Below, piece after piece: positions 1-7,923 of a stretch of DNA of 64,000 nucleotides. The notes beneath the pieces are model-generated. The model had not been told where the DNA came from and did not search any database. It saw only the letters and a list, made by a program, of their open reading frames with translations. Where the stretch lies: assembly GCA_948470905.1 (NCBI GenBank), contig CAOKQK010000003.1:34354-98353 (forward strand), in the 5' to 3' direction. Numbering within the stretch: position 1 is the stretch's first letter; every line of letters starts with the position of its first letter. The DNA is from an uncultured Lachnospiraceae bacterium. Lineage in GTDB: Bacteria; Bacillota; Clostridia; Lachnospirales; Lachnospiraceae. The position numbers and the translations under genes are program-made.

Positions 1-36
1 TTGCAACACACAGGAAAGGTATAGGAGTTAATCACA

Positions 37-1068
37 ATGGCTAAAGTTATTACTATGGGTGAGATCATGCTCAGACTGTCCACCCCCAATTTTGAGAAGT
101 TCATCCAGGCAGACGAGTTTGATGTCTGCTACGGCGGCGGAGAGGCAAATGTTGCGGTATCCCTGGCAAATTACGGGCATGATGCAGAGTTCGTGACGGC
201 GGTTCCTGCAAATGAGATCGGCGAGTGTGCAGTGGCAGCGCTGAGAAAGTACAATGTTGGCACACAGCACATTGCAAAGTGCGGCGAGAGACTGGGCATC
301 TACTTTTTGGAGAGCGGATCTTCCATGAGGCCCTCCAAGGTGGTATACGACAGGGCGCATTCCTCCATCTCCACAGCGACGGCAGCAGACTTTAATTTCG
401 ATGAGATCTTTGAAGGCGCGGACTGGTTCCATTTCACCGGTATCACCCCGGCAGTGTCTGACTCGGCTGCTGTCCTGACAGAGGAGGCTTTGAAGGCTGC
501 CAAGAAGCACGGCGTAAAGGTTTCCGTAGACCTGAACTTCCGCAAGAAGCTGTGGTCCTCCGAGAAGGCACAGAAGGTCATGAAGAATCTGATGAAGTAT
601 GTTGACGTATGTATCGGTAATGAGGAAGACGCGGAGCTGGTGCTTGGCTATAAGCCCGGCAAGACGGATGTCACCAGCGGCGATCTGGAGCTGGCAGGCT
701 ACAAGTCCATTTTTGAGCAGATGGTTGCGGACTACAACTTTGAGTACTGCATTTCCTCCCTGCGCGTGAGCCATTCCGCTTCCGACAACGGCTGGTCTGC
801 ATGTATTTACTCCAGAGATACCAAAGAATTCTACCACTCTAAGGAGTACAGCATCCATCCCATCGTTGACCGCGTAGGCGGCGGCGATTCCTTTGCAGGC
901 GGCGTTATCTGCGGCATGCTGGACGGTAAGGATTTCAAGTCCGCACTGGAATTTGGCGTGGCGGCATCCGCCCTGAAGCACACGATCCCCGGCGATTTCA
1001 ACCTGGTTTCCAGAAAAGAGGTTGAGACTCTCGCAGGCGGAGATGCTTCCGGACGCGTACAGAGATAG
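37..1068 (+). CDS. kdgK: PfkB-family sugar kinase, probable 2-dehydro-3-deoxygluconokinase
   Basis: This 343-residue ribokinase/PfkB-fold kinase most likely phosphorylates 2-keto-3-deoxygluconate with ATP in the Entner-Doudoroff-type branch of uronate catabolism in the cytoplasm. Seen directly: the substrate-side glycine motif GGGEAN at residues 33-38 and the C-terminal PfkB signature DRVGGGDSFAGG near 278-289, whose GGGD carries the catalytic Asp and anion hole. Length is normal for the family. The ATG at 37 follows TAGGAG with a 9-nt spacer. The gene is followed by a strong bidirectional terminator. The family is clear; the exact sugar is inferred from overall resemblance to Firmicutes KdgK, and a fructokinase-like role is possible. 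Any upstream operon partners lie outside the window. Confidence 0.85.
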   Translation: MAKVITMGEIMLRLSTPNFEKFIQADEFDVCYGGGEANVAVSLANYGHDAEFVTAVPANEIGECAVAALRKYNVGTQHIAKCGERLGIYFLESGSSMRPSKVVYDRAHSSISTATAADFNFDEIFEGADWFHFTGITPAVSDSAAVLTEEALKAAKKHGVKVSVDLNFRKKLWSSEKAQKVMKNLMKYVDVCIGNEEDAELVLGYKPGKTDVTSGDLELAGYKSIFEQMVADYNFEYCISSLRVSHSASDNGWSACIYSRDTKEFYHSKEYSIHPIVDRVGGGDSFAGGVICGMLDGKDFKSALEFGVAASALKHTIPGDFNLVSRKEVETLAGGDASGRVQR

Positions 1069-1106
1069 GATACAGCCGCGGATCCTGTAGCGATATCAAA
1101 GAAAAA

Positions 1107-1151
1107 CCCCTGGGCTCAGGTGCTTTTGGCACCTGGTGCGCCAGGGGCTTT
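1107..1151. terminator. Bidirectional intrinsic terminator
   Basis: CCCCTGG at 1107-1113 pairs with CCAGGGG at 1141-1147. Inside it, CAGGTGC at 1117-1123 pairs with GCACCTG at 1129-1135. The stem is flanked by A5 on the left and CTTTT on the right, so it can end transcription of the kinase (+) and of the convergent lipoprotein (-). Confidence 0.85.
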
Positions 1152-1220
1152 TAACTTCCGCGGGCAGCGAAAGGCTTTGCTTATGTACAAGCCGCATTTA
1201 GAATAGGAACATTTCAGCCG

Positions 1221-1808
1221 TTATTTATCATTTGCAGTGAAGAATACGAAGAACAGGTTCCCTTCGCTTTGGTCTTCAAATACAGTCTGATAGGAAATAG
1301 AGAACTGCGTTTCGTCTGCCGGTACCTCGTATGCAAGGATGCCTGTGCGGCTCTGCTTTTTCGTCAGGGTGTACTCGTTGGGGAACATGTCTTTGCCTAC
1401 GGTCTTGCCGCTCTCCAGATAGAAGGTGATGGGAAAATCAAAAGCGTCATCTGCATTGTCGGTCCACTGGACCTGGAAGTCGGTGTCAAACATGGGGATA
1501 TCCTCAGAGAACGTATTCTTGATGGTCAATTCGGCAACCAGCATTTTGTTTCCTTCCGCGGGTGTGTAATCCTCATAGGTGGCACAGGTGTATGCACTAT
1601 TTACGGTAAAATCAAAGAATTCCGTGTGCATTGTGTCTCCAAGAATTCCCTCTGCATAGCCGTCTTCGTCTGCATAGCCCACTTTGGACGTGCCGGAATT
1701 GGGATCGTCAGAAGCTTTGCCGCAGCCGGTCATGGCTGTGACGGTCAGCATGGCTGCAAGCGCCAGTGAAGCCAGTTTTTTTAAGTTTCTCATTTTAAAT
1801 AGTTCCAT
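1221..1808 (-). CDS. DUF4352-like putative lipoprotein
   Basis: A 195-residue secreted lipoprotein. The N-terminus has positive charges (MRNLKK), a hydrophobic stretch and a lipobox ending TAMTGC near residue 28, so it should be lipidated and anchored outside the membrane. The mature part is a beta-rich domain with alternating hydrophobic strands (MLVAELTIKNTF, GILAYEVPADE) of the telokin-like DUF4352/DUF5067 type common in Clostridia, whose ligand is unknown. The ATG at 1808 is supported by GGAGG seven bases upstream; a second Met six codons in is possible. It is transcribed alone from a strong promoter at 1907-1935. Function is not known beyond an extracytoplasmic binding or structural role. 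Confidence 0.8.
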   Translation of the reverse strand: MELFKMRNLKKLASLALAAMLTVTAMTGCGKASDDPNSGTSKVGYADEDGYAEGILGDTMHTEFFDFTVNSAYTCATYEDYTPAEGNKMLVAELTIKNTFSEDIPMFDTDFQVQWTDNADDAFDFPITFYLESGKTVGKDMFPNEYTLTKKQSRTGILAYEVPADETQFSISYQTVFEDQSEGNLFFVFFTANDK

Positions 1809-1842
1809 TTCTTTTCCTCCGTGATCTTATTATGGAATGTTT

Positions 1843-1880
1843 AGGAACTGTCCATAAATAAGTGCTTATGAGCAGTTCCT
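1843..1880 (-). promoter_or_regulatory. Hairpin in leader of the lipoprotein gene
   Basis: AGGAACTG (1843-1850) and CAGTTCCT (1873-1880) form an 8-bp stem between the predicted start of transcription (about 1900) and the ribosome binding site. No T-tract follows, so it is not an obvious terminator. Confidence 0.4.
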
Positions 1881-1906
1881 TATGATCAAAGATAATCAAT
1901 GGTATA

Positions 1907-1935
1907 ATATTAGCACATTTAAATAAAAATGACAA
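1907..1935 (-). promoter_or_regulatory. Sigma-A promoter for the lipoprotein gene
   Basis: On the minus strand TTGTCA (1935-1930), a 17-nt spacer and TAATAT (1912-1907), with an extended TGC just upstream of the -10. It lies about 100 bp upstream of the ATG at 1808. Confidence 0.75.
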
Positions 1936-2035
1936 TTTTAATTGTGACGAAAACAAATAGAAATTAAACAGAAATTAAGTAAAAAGCCATAAAAAGCCGG
2001 ATATGGATTGGATATAAAAGAAGATAAAAAAAGAG

Positions 2036-2064
2036 TTGACATATTGTGGAATCAGTGTTAATAT
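2036..2064 (+). promoter_or_regulatory. Sigma-A promoter for tRNA-Leu
   Basis: TTGACA (2036-2041), 17-nt spacer, TAATAT (2059-2064); the tRNA begins 20 bp downstream. A near-consensus promoter fits a stable-RNA gene. Confidence 0.85.
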
Positions 2065-2084
2065 AACATATGTGCAATGCGTAA

Positions 2085-2168
2085 GCGGAAGTGCTGGAAC
2101 TGGCAGACAGGCTAGACTAAGGATCTAGTGATGGCAACATCGTGAGGGTTCAAGTCCCTTCTTCCGCA
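2085..2168 (+). tRNA. tRNA-Leu (anticodon AAG)
   Basis: The acceptor stem GCGGAAG (2085-2091) pairs with CTTCCGC (2161-2167). The anticodon arm is CTAGA/TCTAG around the loop CTAAGGA, placing the anticodon AAG at 2119-2121. A long class-II variable arm (2129-2143) and a T arm GAGGG-TTCAAGT-CCCTT complete the cloverleaf. CCA is not encoded. The unmodified base at position 34 is A, which would need deamination to inosine to read codons beyond CUU; the usual bacterial counterpart has UAG here. Confidence 0.93.
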
Positions 2169-2326
2169 TTTGACGGTGTGAAATCGAACTTCAGCGGTTC
2201 AGGTTTTGCGCCGTTTTGTGTACTATGACGCGAAATCGGACGGCAGAAGTTTGGGTTTCGGGTCTTTTTTATTTCCGCGGGAAATGAGCCGGCTTCATTT
2301 GCCAATAAGCCGAAAAGGTTTTGTTT

Positions 2327-2413
2327 GATAAGCAGCTCCGGCTGGATCACAGGAAACTGTCAAAGGAAGAAATGAAGTGGCTGAAAAAGACTGCAGAAAT
2401 CCGGACCTACTGA
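2327..2413 (+). pseudogene. Possible remnant of a coding sequence
   Basis: Between the tRNA and the acetyltransferase an open stretch reads DKQLRLDHRKLSKEEMKW and on to RTY, then a stop at 2411-2413. It has no start codon or ribosome binding site and is closed upstream by a stop a few codons earlier. The charged, helix-like composition looks coding rather than random, so it may be the decayed 3' end of a gene inserted next to the tRNA. No family could be named. The rest of 2169-2451 shows nothing else. Confidence 0.25.
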
Positions 2414-2451
2414 AAAATCCAAATCCCCAGGGAGGACAGAAATAAAGAACA

Positions 2452-3003
2452 ATGAAAAGGAATTTGAGTGGAGAAATGAATTTTGAACTTATTCCTCTTT
2501 GTGAGGAACATATGCAGCAATTTAAGAAAGATATGCAGGAATCTTTTCAAAGAGGGGCTGCTGATGGATCCTGTGAGATAAAGGAAGAAATATTGCCGGA
2601 AAGCCACATTGACAATTCCCTTTCTGCTGAGGGTGCTGTTGCCTATGAAGCACTTATAGATGGAGAATGTGTCGGCGGCGCCATTGTAGTTATTGACGAA
2701 GAAACACAGCACAACCATCTTGATTTTTTATATGTTAAAACCGGTACTCAAAGCAGGGGCGTAGGCATGGCAATCTGGACAGCCATTGAAAAACTGCACC
2801 CGCATACAAGAGTGTGGGAAACCTGTACGCCCTATTTTGAGAAACGCAACATCCACTTTTACATTAATAAATGTGGTTTCCATGCCGTAGAGTTCTTTAA
2901 TAGGTATCATATTGACCCAAATGATCCGGATAATAGGGCAGAGGAATTTTCGGAAGATGGATGTTTTGAAGGTATGTTCCGCTTTGAAAAAGTGATGGGA
3001 TAA
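2452..3003 (+). CDS. GNAT-family N-acetyltransferase
   Basis: A 183-residue acetyl-CoA-dependent acyltransferase. The acetyl-CoA pyrophosphate loop (motif A) is seen as GTQSRGVGMAIW around residue 100, preceded by the strand HLDFLYVKT and followed by the motif B region YINKCGFHAVEFF. Length is typical. The substrate cannot be deduced; small-molecule amines such as drugs or polyamines, or a protein terminus, are all possible. The start is uncertain: the ATG at 2452 has GGAGG about 16 nt upstream, which is far, and an internal ATG nine codons in (MNFELIPL) is an alternative. It stands alone, and the next gene starts about 100 bp downstream. Confidence 0.8.
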   Translation: MKRNLSGEMNFELIPLCEEHMQQFKKDMQESFQRGAADGSCEIKEEILPESHIDNSLSAEGAVAYEALIDGECVGGAIVVIDEETQHNHLDFLYVKTGTQSRGVGMAIWTAIEKLHPHTRVWETCTPYFEKRNIHFYINKCGFHAVEFFNRYHIDPNDPDNRAEEFSEDGCFEGMFRFEKVMG

Positions 3004-3103
3004 ACAATTAGGGCTTTTTTCTCCGGTAGATTAATGGTATACTTATAACGGCGATCATGACTGCTGCAGAAAAGATGCAGACATTGTAAGAAAGGTGCAG
3101 ATT

Positions 3104-3640
3104 ATGAAATATTTGATCGTAGTAGATATGCAGAAGGATTTTATCACAGGAAGCCTGGGAACAAAGGAAGCGGAGGCGATCCTGCCGGGAGTGGTGGAAA
3201 AGGTCAGGAACTTTGATGGCAGGGTGATCTATACCAGGGATACCCACGGGGAAGATTATCTGAATACCCAGGAGGGCAGGAAGCTGCCTGTGAAGCATTG
3301 CATCAGGGGAGAAGAGGGCTGGGAGTTGGCGGATGGTCTGGATGCCCTGGCACAGGAGTCCGGCGCCGGGATATACGATAAGCCTGCCTTTGGAAGCCCG
3401 GAGCTGGCGGCATTCCTGAAGGAGGAGAATGACAGGGAGCCTGGGTACATTGAGGAGATAGAGCTTTGCGGGCTGTGTACGGATATCTGTGTGATCTCCA
3501 ACGCGCTGATGATAAAGGCGTTCCTGCCGGAGGTGCCTGTCAGCGTGGATGCCGCCTGCTGTGCCGGCGTCACGCCTCAGAGCCATCAGAACGCGCTGGA
3601 GGCCATGAAGATGTGCCAGGTTGAGATCAGGAACAGCTGA
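3104..3640 (+). CDS. Cysteine hydrolase, nicotinamidase/isochorismatase family
   Basis: A 178-residue isochorismatase-fold hydrolase. The N-terminal catalytic Asp is in LIVVDMQKDF (Asp8) and the nucleophile is the Cys in the TDICV motif (about Cys129). Because the next gene is nicotinate phosphoribosyltransferase, a PncA role fits best: nicotinamide to nicotinate plus ammonia, feeding NAD salvage. The ATG at 3104 is chosen because AAAGGTG lies six bases upstream; a GTG three codons earlier overlaps that ribosome binding site. An isochorismatase or other amidase activity cannot be excluded from motifs alone. Confidence 0.85.
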   Translation: MKYLIVVDMQKDFITGSLGTKEAEAILPGVVEKVRNFDGRVIYTRDTHGEDYLNTQEGRKLPVKHCIRGEEGWELADGLDALAQESGAGIYDKPAFGSPELAAFLKEENDREPGYIEEIELCGLCTDICVISNALMIKAFLPEVPVSVDAACCAGVTPQSHQNALEAMKMCQVEIRNS

Positions 3641-3683
3641 CGGAAAATCTGGACCACTGTGTTTCGGCAAACATATTGAGGAC

Positions 3684-3813
3684 GCGCAGGCAGCGGGACG
3701 GGGTAGGTGCGCGAGGGCAGAGGCTGTACGGCGAGGCAGAGCGCAGGCAACGGGATGGGACATGTGCGTGAGGACAGAGGCATGTTTGGCGTGAGGCAGA
3801 GCGCAGGCAACGG
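3684..3813 (+). repeat. Imperfect 57-60 bp tandem repeat
   Basis: Units begin with GCGCAGGCA at 3684, 3741 and 3801. The first two are nearly complete (57 and 60 bp) and the third is partial. The block GAGGCAGAGCGCAGG is identical in two copies. It fills the gap between the nicotinamidase-like gene and pncB and is not coding. Confidence 0.7.
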
Positions 3814-3874
3814 TGGGATACAGAATGGATTACAGGACTGGACAACAGGGTTGAATCATAGGGAGAGGAAGAAA

Positions 3875-5347
3875 GTGGGCACACAATATAACGAGAGAAA
3901 TATTTCCATGGTCATGGACATGTATGAGCTTACCATGTCCAACGGTTACTTTAACAGGAAAAGCCGGGACACGGTGGCGGCGTTCGACGTTTTTTACAGG
4001 AAGAACCCGGACAATGCGGGCTTTGCTGTCTTTGCCGGTCTGGAGCAGGTTGTGGAATATATCCGGAACCTGCATTTTGCCAAGGAGGATGTGGATTATC
4101 TGCGGTCACAGAATCTTTTTTCGGAAGATTTCCTGGAATATCTGACGCAGTTTAAATTCAAGGGGGATATTTATGCCATGCCGGAAGGGACTGTCATCTA
4201 TCCCAATGAGCCGGTGATGACGGTGGTGGCGCCCCTGATCGATGCCCAGCTGATAGAGACGGCGGTCCTGCTGGAGATCAATCATCAATCCCTGATCGCT
4301 ACCAAGACCAATCGGATCGTGCGCGCCGCTGACGGCAAGCCGGTGTCCGATTTCGGGGCCAGGCGCGCCCATAATGTGGATGCAGCTGTCTACGGGGCAC
4401 GGGCGGCGTATATCGGCGGCGCTGTCTCTACGGCGACGGTGCTGGCGGGGCAGATGTTCCGCATTCCCATCTCCGGTACCATGGCGCACAGCTGGGTAAT
4501 GTGCTTCGAGAGTGAGTATGAGGCGTTTCGGGCTTATGCGGAGAATTACCCTGATGCGACGGTGCTGCTGGTGGATACCTATGATGTGCTCAGAAGCGGC
4601 GTGCCCAATGCGATCCGCGTGGCAAAGGAGATCCTGGAGCCCCGGGGCAAAAGGCTTAAGGGTATCCGGCTGGATTCGGGAGATCTTGCCTACCTCTCCA
4701 AGGAGGCGCGGAAGCTGTTGGACGAAGCCGGGCTGGAGGACTGTATCATCGTGGCTTCCAACAGCCTGGATGAATATACGATCATATCCCTCAACCAGCA
4801 GGGGGCAAGGATCGACAGCTATGGTGTGGGCGAGAAGCTGATCACCTCGTCCTCGGACCCTGTGTTTGGGGCGGTCTACAAGCTGGCTGCAGTAGAGCAG
4901 GACGGCGTGATGGTACCCAAGATTAAGATTTCCGAGACAGCGGAGAAGATTACTAACCCGGGCATAAAGGAGATATACAGGGTTTATGACAGGGAGGGGA
5001 AGGCGGTTGCGGATTACCTGGCAGTAAAGGGTGAGGTGATTGATACCGCCAGCCCGGTGCGTTATGTAGATCCCATCAACTACTGGAAGAACAGGAGCTT
5101 TGTGGACTGCACCTTCAAGCCCCTGCAGAGGCAGATTTTTAAGGAAGGGGAATTAGTATACGAACTGCCGTCTCTTGAAGATATCAGAAGCTACGTGCGG
5201 CATCAGCTTGACAACGAGATATGGGAGGAAGAACAGCGGTTTGAAAATTCGCATCCTCACTACCTTGACATGAGCCCTGCCATGTATGAGCTCAAGATGG
5301 GCATGCTGCATGAGAGCAATAAGGTGTATGAGGGCAATAAGGCATAA
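3875..5347 (+). CDS. pncB: Nicotinate phosphoribosyltransferase
   Basis: A 490-residue enzyme that joins nicotinate to PRPP with ATP hydrolysis to give nicotinate mononucleotide, the committed step of the Preiss-Handler NAD salvage route. Seen: the N-terminal MYELTMSNGYF region that contacts substrate, the SGTMAHSWV segment, and the phosphate-binding IRLDSGDL followed by IIVASNSLDEY. A GTG at 3875 is taken as start because GGGAGAGG lies six bases upstream and the preceding 56 in-frame codons run through the minisatellite. Length matches Firmicutes pncB. It forms a functional pair with the upstream nicotinamidase-like gene, although 234 bp of repeat separates them. Confidence 0.93.
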   Translation: MGTQYNERNISMVMDMYELTMSNGYFNRKSRDTVAAFDVFYRKNPDNAGFAVFAGLEQVVEYIRNLHFAKEDVDYLRSQNLFSEDFLEYLTQFKFKGDIYAMPEGTVIYPNEPVMTVVAPLIDAQLIETAVLLEINHQSLIATKTNRIVRAADGKPVSDFGARRAHNVDAAVYGARAAYIGGAVSTATVLAGQMFRIPISGTMAHSWVMCFESEYEAFRAYAENYPDATVLLVDTYDVLRSGVPNAIRVAKEILEPRGKRLKGIRLDSGDLAYLSKEARKLLDEAGLEDCIIVASNSLDEYTIISLNQQGARIDSYGVGEKLITSSSDPVFGAVYKLAAVEQDGVMVPKIKISETAEKITNPGIKEIYRVYDREGKAVADYLAVKGEVIDTASPVRYVDPINYWKNRSFVDCTFKPLQRQIFKEGELVYELPSLEDIRSYVRHQLDNEIWEEEQRFENSHPHYLDMSPAMYELKMGMLHESNKVYEGNKA

Positions 5348-5363
5348 CAGTTCAGTGACCTGT
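5344..5363 (+). repeat. 20-bp dispersed repeat, copy 1
   Basis: ATAACAGTTCAGTGACCTGT begins at the last codon of pncB. An exact copy occurs at 42451-42470. This copy lacks the pairing arm present at the second site. Confidence 0.5.
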
Positions 5364-5422
5364 ATGGACCCTTATGTAATGACAATGAAACGAGTGCGTT
5401 GCACTTGGCAAGTATATATAAA

Positions 5423-5452
5423 AAAGGGCTGGCGGTGAGGTCAGTCCTTTTT
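5423..5452. terminator. Bidirectional intrinsic terminator between pncB and pyrI
   Basis: AAAGGGCTG (5423-5431) pairs with CAGTCCTTT (5442-5450) with one G-T pair. A-rich sequence on the left and T-rich on the right suit termination of both convergent genes. Confidence 0.75.
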
Positions 5453-5529
5453 GGCAATATTAAATCATATCAATTGTACCCCAAGATAGATTCGGAGCCG
5501 GGGCGCGGACAGAAAGCATCCGGTCCTGG

Positions 5530-5964
5530 CTATTTGGCGCTTTCTGTGTATTTCTGCTCACAATACTTGCAGCGGTAGATTTCTTTCTCCGCGTCCGCGA
5601 GACAGAAGATATGGGGCAGCTCCTGCTCGATGGAGGTGATGCAGCGGGGATTGTGGCACTTTATGACATTTTTGATCTCTTTGGGGAGCACCAGTACCTT
5701 CTTTTCCTCAATGACCCCGTTTTTTATGACATTAACGGTAATATTATGGTCAATATAAGCCAGGATGTCCAAGTCCAGCGTGTTGATGTCGCATTCTACC
5801 TTCAAGATATCCTTTTTGCCCATCTTGCCGCTTCTGGCGTTCTTGATGATCGCAACAGTGCAGTCCAGCTTGTCCAGCTGCAGATGTTCGTATATGTCCA
5901 GGCTTTTTCCTGCCTTAATATGGTCCAGCACAAAGCCTTCTTCTATTTTTCCTACATTCAGCAT
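5530..5964 (-). CDS. pyrI: Aspartate carbamoyltransferase regulatory subunit
   Basis: A 144-residue regulatory chain that binds nucleotide effectors and holds PyrB catalytic trimers together. The N-terminal allosteric domain carries MGKKDILKVE, and the C-terminal zinc ribbon has the four cysteines in CHNPRC and CKYC. The ATG at 5964 (MLNVGKIEEG) is chosen because AAGGAG sits five bases upstream. The open frame extends 59 codons further back into the pyrB intergenic region, but that part resembles no PyrI. It is co-oriented 169 bp downstream of pyrB and probably co-transcribed. Confidence 0.93.
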   Translation of the reverse strand: MLNVGKIEEGFVLDHIKAGKSLDIYEHLQLDKLDCTVAIIKNARSGKMGKKDILKVECDINTLDLDILAYIDHNITVNVIKNGVIEEKKVLVLPKEIKNVIKCHNPRCITSIEQELPHIFCLADAEKEIYRCKYCEQKYTESAK

Positions 5965-6133
5965 ATGGTCTCCTTCTGTCTTTGTCCCTGGGCGGCGGCA
6001 TCCCTGGGGGATATCGTGGCCGTTCAGGGCGGTTATGTTTTTTGGTAAAGCGTTTTTGGGTTGCTGTTCAGTCATATGGTATAGCAGGGTCAAATGTATC
6101 TCTTGGGGAGCTTGACCGCTGTGATGCCGTTGC

Positions 6134-7045
6134 CTATGCAAGCCCCAACAGTGTCAGTATCAGAGCCATCCGAACATAGACCCCATACTGAGCCTGTTTG
6201 AAATACGCCGCCCTGGGGTCGCTGTCCACCTCAACGGAAATCTCATTCACACGGGGCAGGGGGTGCAGCACAAGCATGTCCTTTCCTGCAAGCTGCATTT
6301 TGTCGGTATCCAGTATATAGAAATCCTTTAATCGTACATAGTCTTCCTCGTTGAAGAAGCGTTCCTTTTGTACGCGGGTCATGTAGAGCAGATCCAGCCT
6401 GGGCATTACGTCCTCCAGGCGGATGACTTCCTCGTAGGGGATTTTTTTCTCACTCAGCATGTCTGTGATATAGTCCGGCACGCGCAGTTCTTCCGGGGAG
6501 ATGAAGATGAAACGAATGTTGTCATAACGGATCAGCGCGTCGATCAGGGAATGTACGGTGCGCCCGAATTTCAGGTCTCCGCAGAGCCCGATGGTGAAAT
6601 TGTCCAGCCTTCCTTTCATGCTTCGGATCGTGAGCAGGTCGGTAAGGGTCTGGGTGGGATGCTGGTGCCCGCCGTCGCCTGCGTTGATGACGGGGATTCC
6701 AGAGTGTTCGCTGGCTACCATGGGGGCTCCCTCCTTCGGGTGCCTCATGGCACAGATATCCGCATAACAGGAGATGATACGGATAGTGTCAGACACGCTT
6801 TCACCTTTGGAAGCGGACGAAGAGGCGGCATCGGAGAAACCGATGACCCTGCCGCCCAGCCTGGTCATGGCGGATTCAAAGCTCAGGCGTGTGCGGGTGC
6901 TGGGCTCATAAAAGCAGGTGGCCAGGATCTTGCCGTCACAGGTGTGGGCATATTTTGCAGGATTTTGTTCGATGTCATTGGCAAGGTCAAATAGCTTGTC
7001 CAGTTCTTCTGTTGAAAAGTCAAGTGGGTTCATTAGATGACGCAT
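6134..7045 (-). CDS. pyrB: Aspartate carbamoyltransferase catalytic subunit
   Basis: A 303-residue enzyme making N-carbamoyl-aspartate from carbamoyl phosphate and aspartate, the second step of pyrimidine synthesis. The carbamoyl-phosphate loop [12 protein letters not shown], the SxSSKGES loop (in [11 protein letters not shown]) and [12 protein letters not shown] are all intact, as is the C-terminal HPLPRVNEI. Start ATG 7045 is preceded by AAGGAG with a 6-nt spacer. Partnered with pyrI downstream, so the holoenzyme is probably the allosterically controlled dodecamer. No pyr attenuator or clear promoter was recognised in the short upstream gap. Confidence 0.95.
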   Translation of the reverse strand: MRHLMNPLDFSTEELDKLFDLANDIEQNPAKYAHTCDGKILATCFYEPSTRTRLSFESAMTRLGGRVIGFSDAASSSASKGESVSDTIRIISCYADICAMRHPKEGAPMVASEHSGIPVINAGDGGHQHPTQTLTDLLTIRSMKGRLDNFTIGLCGDLKFGRTVHSLIDALIRYDNIRFIFISPEELRVPDYITDMLSEKKIPYEEVIRLEDVMPRLDLLYMTRVQKERFFNEEDYVRLKDFYILDTDKMQLAGKDMLVLHPLPRVNEISVEVDSDPRAAYFKQAQYGVYVRMALILTLLGLA

Positions 7046-7120
7046 GTTTTTCTCCTTAAAATTTATTCCCGCGAGGGTCTTGGGTTTTGGAACATCTGTT
7101 TCTGCATTGCCGGCAGCCTG

Positions 7121-7153
7121 AAAAAAGAGTCGAAGATATAAAATCTTCGACTC
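7121..7153 (-). terminator. Intrinsic terminator of the nitroreductase gene
   Basis: A perfect 11-bp stem, GAGTCGAAGAT (7127-7137) with ATCTTCGACTC (7143-7153), is followed on the minus strand by six T. It lies immediately past the stop codon at 7160. Confidence 0.9.
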
Positions 7154-7159
7154 CCCTGT

Positions 7160-7699
7160 TCAGGATTGAAAGGATAACAAATCTTCTACTGCCTTACGCT
7201 TGGGGGCATCGGGAGATTCTGCGGGATATCCAATGGGAATTAAAGCAACAAGCTCTCTGTCTTGGGGGAGCTTCAATACCCTTGACGCTTCTTCCTCGTC
7301 AAACAGGCCCATGATTACAGTTCCAAGCCCCTGCTCGTATGCGGCGAGACAGAAAGCCTCACTTGCCACACCGACATCGTACATCTGCCATCTGTCGCCC
7401 TTGGGGGTGGAAAAGGAACCGTCTCTCTCATAGCCGCTGCGCCCCTTGAGCATGGTGACAGCGATGACCATGGGAGCATTCTCCATAATGGGGCTATTCC
7501 CACGGTAGAGGGAAGTACACTGTGCAAGGGCGGATTTTGCGTCGCCCTCCACTGCGATGTAACGGGTGATCTGTGTATTTTTCCAGCTGGGGGCATAGGA
7601 TGCCGCTTCCACGATCTTTGAGAGTACGTCATGGGGAACCGGCTGATCGGTAAAACTGCGGATACTCCTGCGGCCTCTGATGCATTCATTTGCTGTCAT
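7160..7699 (-). CDS. Nitroreductase-family FMN oxidoreductase
   Basis: A 179-residue FMN-dependent NAD(P)H oxidoreductase. The N-terminal FMN-phosphate motif RGRRSIRSFTDQPV and the following APSWKNTQITRY are characteristic; the second FMN site is EQGLGTVIMGLFDEEEAS. These enzymes reduce nitro groups, quinones or flavins; the physiological substrate is unknown. The ATG at 7699 follows AGGAGGT with a 6-nt spacer. That site sits in a small hairpin, and the transcript has an unusual structured leader (7759-7871), so expression may be controlled after transcription begins. It is a single-gene unit with its own promoter and terminator. Confidence 0.88.
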   Translation of the reverse strand: MTANECIRGRRSIRSFTDQPVPHDVLSKIVEAASYAPSWKNTQITRYIAVEGDAKSALAQCTSLYRGNSPIMENAPMVIAVTMLKGRSGYERDGSFSTPKGDRWQMYDVGVASEAFCLAAYEQGLGTVIMGLFDEEEASRVLKLPQDRELVALIPIGYPAESPDAPKRKAVEDLLSFQS

Positions 7700-7713
7700 A
7701 TTGATACCTCCTG

Positions 7714-7727
7714 GTATATTTTGTGCG
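7714..7727 (-). promoter_or_regulatory. Hairpin sequestering the nitroreductase ribosome binding site
   Basis: On the minus strand ATACC (7727-7723) and GGTAT (7718-7714) flank AGGA, so the AGGAGG site lies in the loop and 3' arm of a 5-bp hairpin six bases before the ATG. It could act as the expression platform of the upstream structured leader. Confidence 0.4.
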
Positions 7728-7758
7728 AGCAGATATCTGGAAACATTTCTCTTTTTTC

Positions 7759-7871
7759 GTCCAGAGCCACATTAAGGAAAATACCCAATTCCCCCAATGG
7801 GGCTTGCCGCCCAACAGAAATGGACACAAACAGCCTGAGCCGTTTCCGTTCATTTCGGTTTGGCTCTGGAC
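7759..7871 (-). ncRNA. Candidate structured leader RNA (riboswitch-like), unknown class
   Basis: A perfect 11-bp closing stem, TGGCTCTGGAC (7861-7871) with GTCCAGAGCCA (7759-7769), encloses 91 nt. The interior contains several short hairpins: AACGGC-tcag-GCTGTT in minus-strand sense, with a G-U pair that would be an A-C mismatch on the other strand; CCG-aaatgaa-CGG; and mutually exclusive GGGC/GCCC and CCCC/GGGG pairs. A promoter at 7878-7906 would start transcription almost exactly at the first base of the closing stem. I recognise no known riboswitch consensus. A structured leader is inferred and the ligand is unknown. Confidence 0.45.
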
Positions 7872-7877
7872 AACTTT

Positions 7878-7906
7878 ATGATAACACGTCTGGAGTGGAG
7901 TTTCAA
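7878..7906 (-). promoter_or_regulatory. Promoter for nitroreductase leader
   Basis: Minus strand TTGAAA (7906-7901), 17-nt spacer, TATCAT (7883-7878). Predicted transcription start is about 7871. Confidence 0.55.
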
Positions 7907-7923
7907 TGGGTATTGTTGAAAAA

